NCBI GenBank assembly: GCA_018713805.1
Contig: DVOF01000136.1
Coordinates: 1 to 6,948, forward strand
Direction: 5' to 3'
DNA from: Candidatus Aphodoplasma excrementigallinarum
GTDB taxonomy: Bacteria; Bacillota; Clostridia; UBA1381; UMGS1253
Length of the DNA stretch: 6,948 nucleotides
The translations under genes and the position numbers were made by a program. Position 1 is the first letter of the stretch; each line of letters begins with the position of its first letter. The notes beneath the pieces were generated by a model that saw only the letters and a program-made list of their open reading frames with translations, was not told the origin of the DNA and did no database searches. This document shows, in pieces, positions 6,000 to 6,948 of the stretch.

Positions 6000-6449
6000 T
6001 TATCGTTTATATCCGCCGCTCAGTTTGGAGTCCGAGCTGCGCCGAAGCGACGACATGCGCTCCTCGCTGTCGGATTTAAACTTGCTCATCTTATCCTCAA
6101 AAGACATATCGCTGCCCTGGTTCCGGCTGCTCTGCCAATCAATGTCCGCCGGGCGGATCGGGCCGCGCGGCTGCTTGGGCGCCTCCCGCTTCGGCGCGCG
6201 CTCGCGCTTCTCCTCCGGCTGCGCCTTTTTGATGGAAAGGCTGATCTTCCCCTTTTCATCGACGTTGATAACCTTGACCCGAACGGTCTGATTCTCCTTC
6301 AGGTAGTCGGACACGTTCTGCACGTATGCCGCAGCAACCTCCGAAATATGCACCAGGCCGGTCTGCCCCTCCGGGAGCGACACGAACGCCCCGAACGGCA
6401 CAATGTTTACTACCTTCCCCTCCAGTATTTTCCCCACTTCAACTGACAT
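6000..6449 (-). CDS. yabR: S1 domain RNA-binding protein, YabR / GSP13 type
   Basis: This 149-residue protein has one S1 (OB-fold) RNA-binding domain at about residues 1-75: VGKILEGKVVNIVPFGAFV, then GLVHISEVA and GKISLSIKKA. A charged, disordered linker rich in Arg, Lys, Glu and Pro follows (76-110). It ends in a conserved tail, SFEDKMSKFKSDSEERMSSL. The S1 domain plus FEDKM tail is the B. subtilis YabR layout; members of this family associate with RNA or ribosomes, but the precise role is not settled. It lies 60 bp after divIC with no terminator between, the order seen in B. subtilis, so cotranscription is inferred. AGGGAGG (6468-6462) is 12 bases from the ATG, longer than ideal, and seven T precede the ATG. 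Confidence 0.94.
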   Translation of the reverse strand: MSVEVGKILEGKVVNIVPFGAFVSLPEGQTGLVHISEVAAAYVQNVSDYLKENQTVRVKVINVDEKGKISLSIKKAQPEEKRERAPKREAPKQPRGPIRPADIDWQSSRNQGSDMSFEDKMSKFKSDSEERMSSLRRSSDSKLSGGYKR

Positions 6450-6509
6450 AAAAAAACTTTGCCTCCCTCAATCCTCTGACGTTGTCCAAGCCCGCATAGC
6501 GCCGGCCCG

Positions 6510-6827
6510 TTAATTCCCCGATACATCTATAAACACTCTTTCATTTTCTTCGACTAGGCCAAGCCTTTCCCTTGCCAGTTGTTTTTGGTATTCCTCTGTT
6601 TCATAAAGCGCCTTAAGCTCTTCATAATGCGCCTTTTCCTGCTCCTGCTGTTCGATCTGCCCGTTTAGTTCGCTAATCTTATTATCATATTCGCTCAAAA
6701 GCGGCTGCTGGGAGATAAACCGCACCGCGGCAAACACAAAAAACGCAAGCAAAGCAAGCCGCAGAACCAGCCGAGCGCTTTTTTTGCGTTTTTTTTGTCT
6801 TGTTTTTTTAATCTCCTCTCGACTCAT
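6510..6827 (-). CDS. divIC: Septum formation initiator, DivIC/FtsB family
   Basis: This 105-residue single-span division protein would join FtsL and DivIB in the divisome. Order along the chain: a basic cytoplasmic tail (IKKTRQKKRKK), one membrane helix at about 18-37, an extracytoplasmic coiled coil at about 39-80 rich in Glu/Gln, then the family tail ARERLGLVEENERVF. Identity as DivIC rather than another FtsB-like protein rests on the adjacent yabR. The frame also has an ATG at 6845, immediately after the upstream stop codon. I prefer the ATG at 6827 because GGAAGGG lies seven bases before it, whereas only weak purines precede 6845. Translational coupling could still use 6845, which would add six residues. 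The basic tail is encoded by three A-runs (see findings). Confidence 0.92.
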   Translation of the reverse strand: MSREEIKKTRQKKRKKSARLVLRLALLAFFVFAAVRFISQQPLLSEYDNKISELNGQIEQQEQEKAHYEELKALYETEEYQKQLARERLGLVEENERVFIDVSGN

Positions 6828-6845
6828 AGCATAGCCCTTCCGCAT

Positions 6846-6948
6846 CTATGACTTCTTCCGTACCAGCCATAACCTCCGGAACCCGCCTGCTAACCCACAA
6901 GCAAGCCCGGCAGACCGTTTTCCACCCTTTTTCACAATCCGTATGATC
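6846..6948 (-). CDS. 3' end of an upstream gene, basic C-terminus (possibly yabQ)
   Basis: A frame open to the right edge encodes 33 residues from IIRIVKKGG to LVRKKS and stops with TAG at 6848-6846, directly abutting the ATG at 6845. Ten of 33 residues are Lys or Arg. In B. subtilis the gene before divIC is yabQ, a membrane protein of spore cortex formation with a basic tail. That identity is inferred from gene order only, and too little is visible to confirm it. A second frame (from 6948 with a stop near 6820) is also open here but overlaps divIC, so I consider it less likely. Confidence 0.45.
   Translation of the reverse strand, partial: IIRIVKKGGKRSAGLACGLAGGFRRLWLVRKKS

Overview
The window looks like chromosome of an anaerobic, spore-forming Clostridia member, perhaps from the gut-associated Oscillospirales; the order-level guess is weak. 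The reasons are an oxygen-detoxifying flavodiiron protein (anaerobe), a PdaA-type muramoyl deacetylase (spore cortex), a divIC-yabR pair in the Bacillus/Clostridium order, strong AGGAGG-type ribosome binding sites, and moderately high GC. It is densely coded. No gap reaches 300 bases, and I see no mobile element, tRNA, rRNA or CRISPR array.

Layout. On the + strand, 1-1149 is the 3' part of an FprA-type flavodiiron protein; the first dozen or so residues lie off the left edge. A symmetric hairpin (1161-1190) terminates it and also the convergent pdaA-like lipoprotein gene (1207-2049, -). All remaining genes are on the - strand. pdaA is preceded by a nested inverted repeat (2060-2121) that touches its Shine-Dalgarno. 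Reading right to left, the next unit is aroC (5029-3884), an ECF sigma factor (3845-3270) and its zinc-finger membrane anti-sigma factor (3224-2154). It starts from a good housekeeping promoter (5090-5062) and ends at a terminator whose stem contains part of the anti-sigma stop codon (2132-2155). Upstream of that, an esterase (5948-5157) has its own terminator (5112-5142). At the right edge are divIC (6827-6510) and yabR (6449-6000), with a terminator at 5965-5992. The last ~100 bases hold the basic 3' end of another gene, possibly yabQ by gene order.

How the genes work together. divIC and yabR are cell-division and RNA-binding housekeeping genes. aroC supplies chorismate, and the sigma/anti-sigma pair downstream is a self-contained envelope signalling module with an unusually long extracytoplasmic stalk on the anti-sigma protein. 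Linking these two in one transcript is the least expected arrangement here. Several starts were moved downstream of the longest open frame on ribosome-binding-site, promoter or terminator evidence: aroC to 5029, anti-sigma to 3224, esterase to a TTG at 5948, divIC to 6827. I found no clearly novel multi-gene system. The best leads are regulatory: the pdaA leader dyad, the repeats around the aroC promoter, the terminator abutting the esterase start, and the anti-sigma ectodomain.
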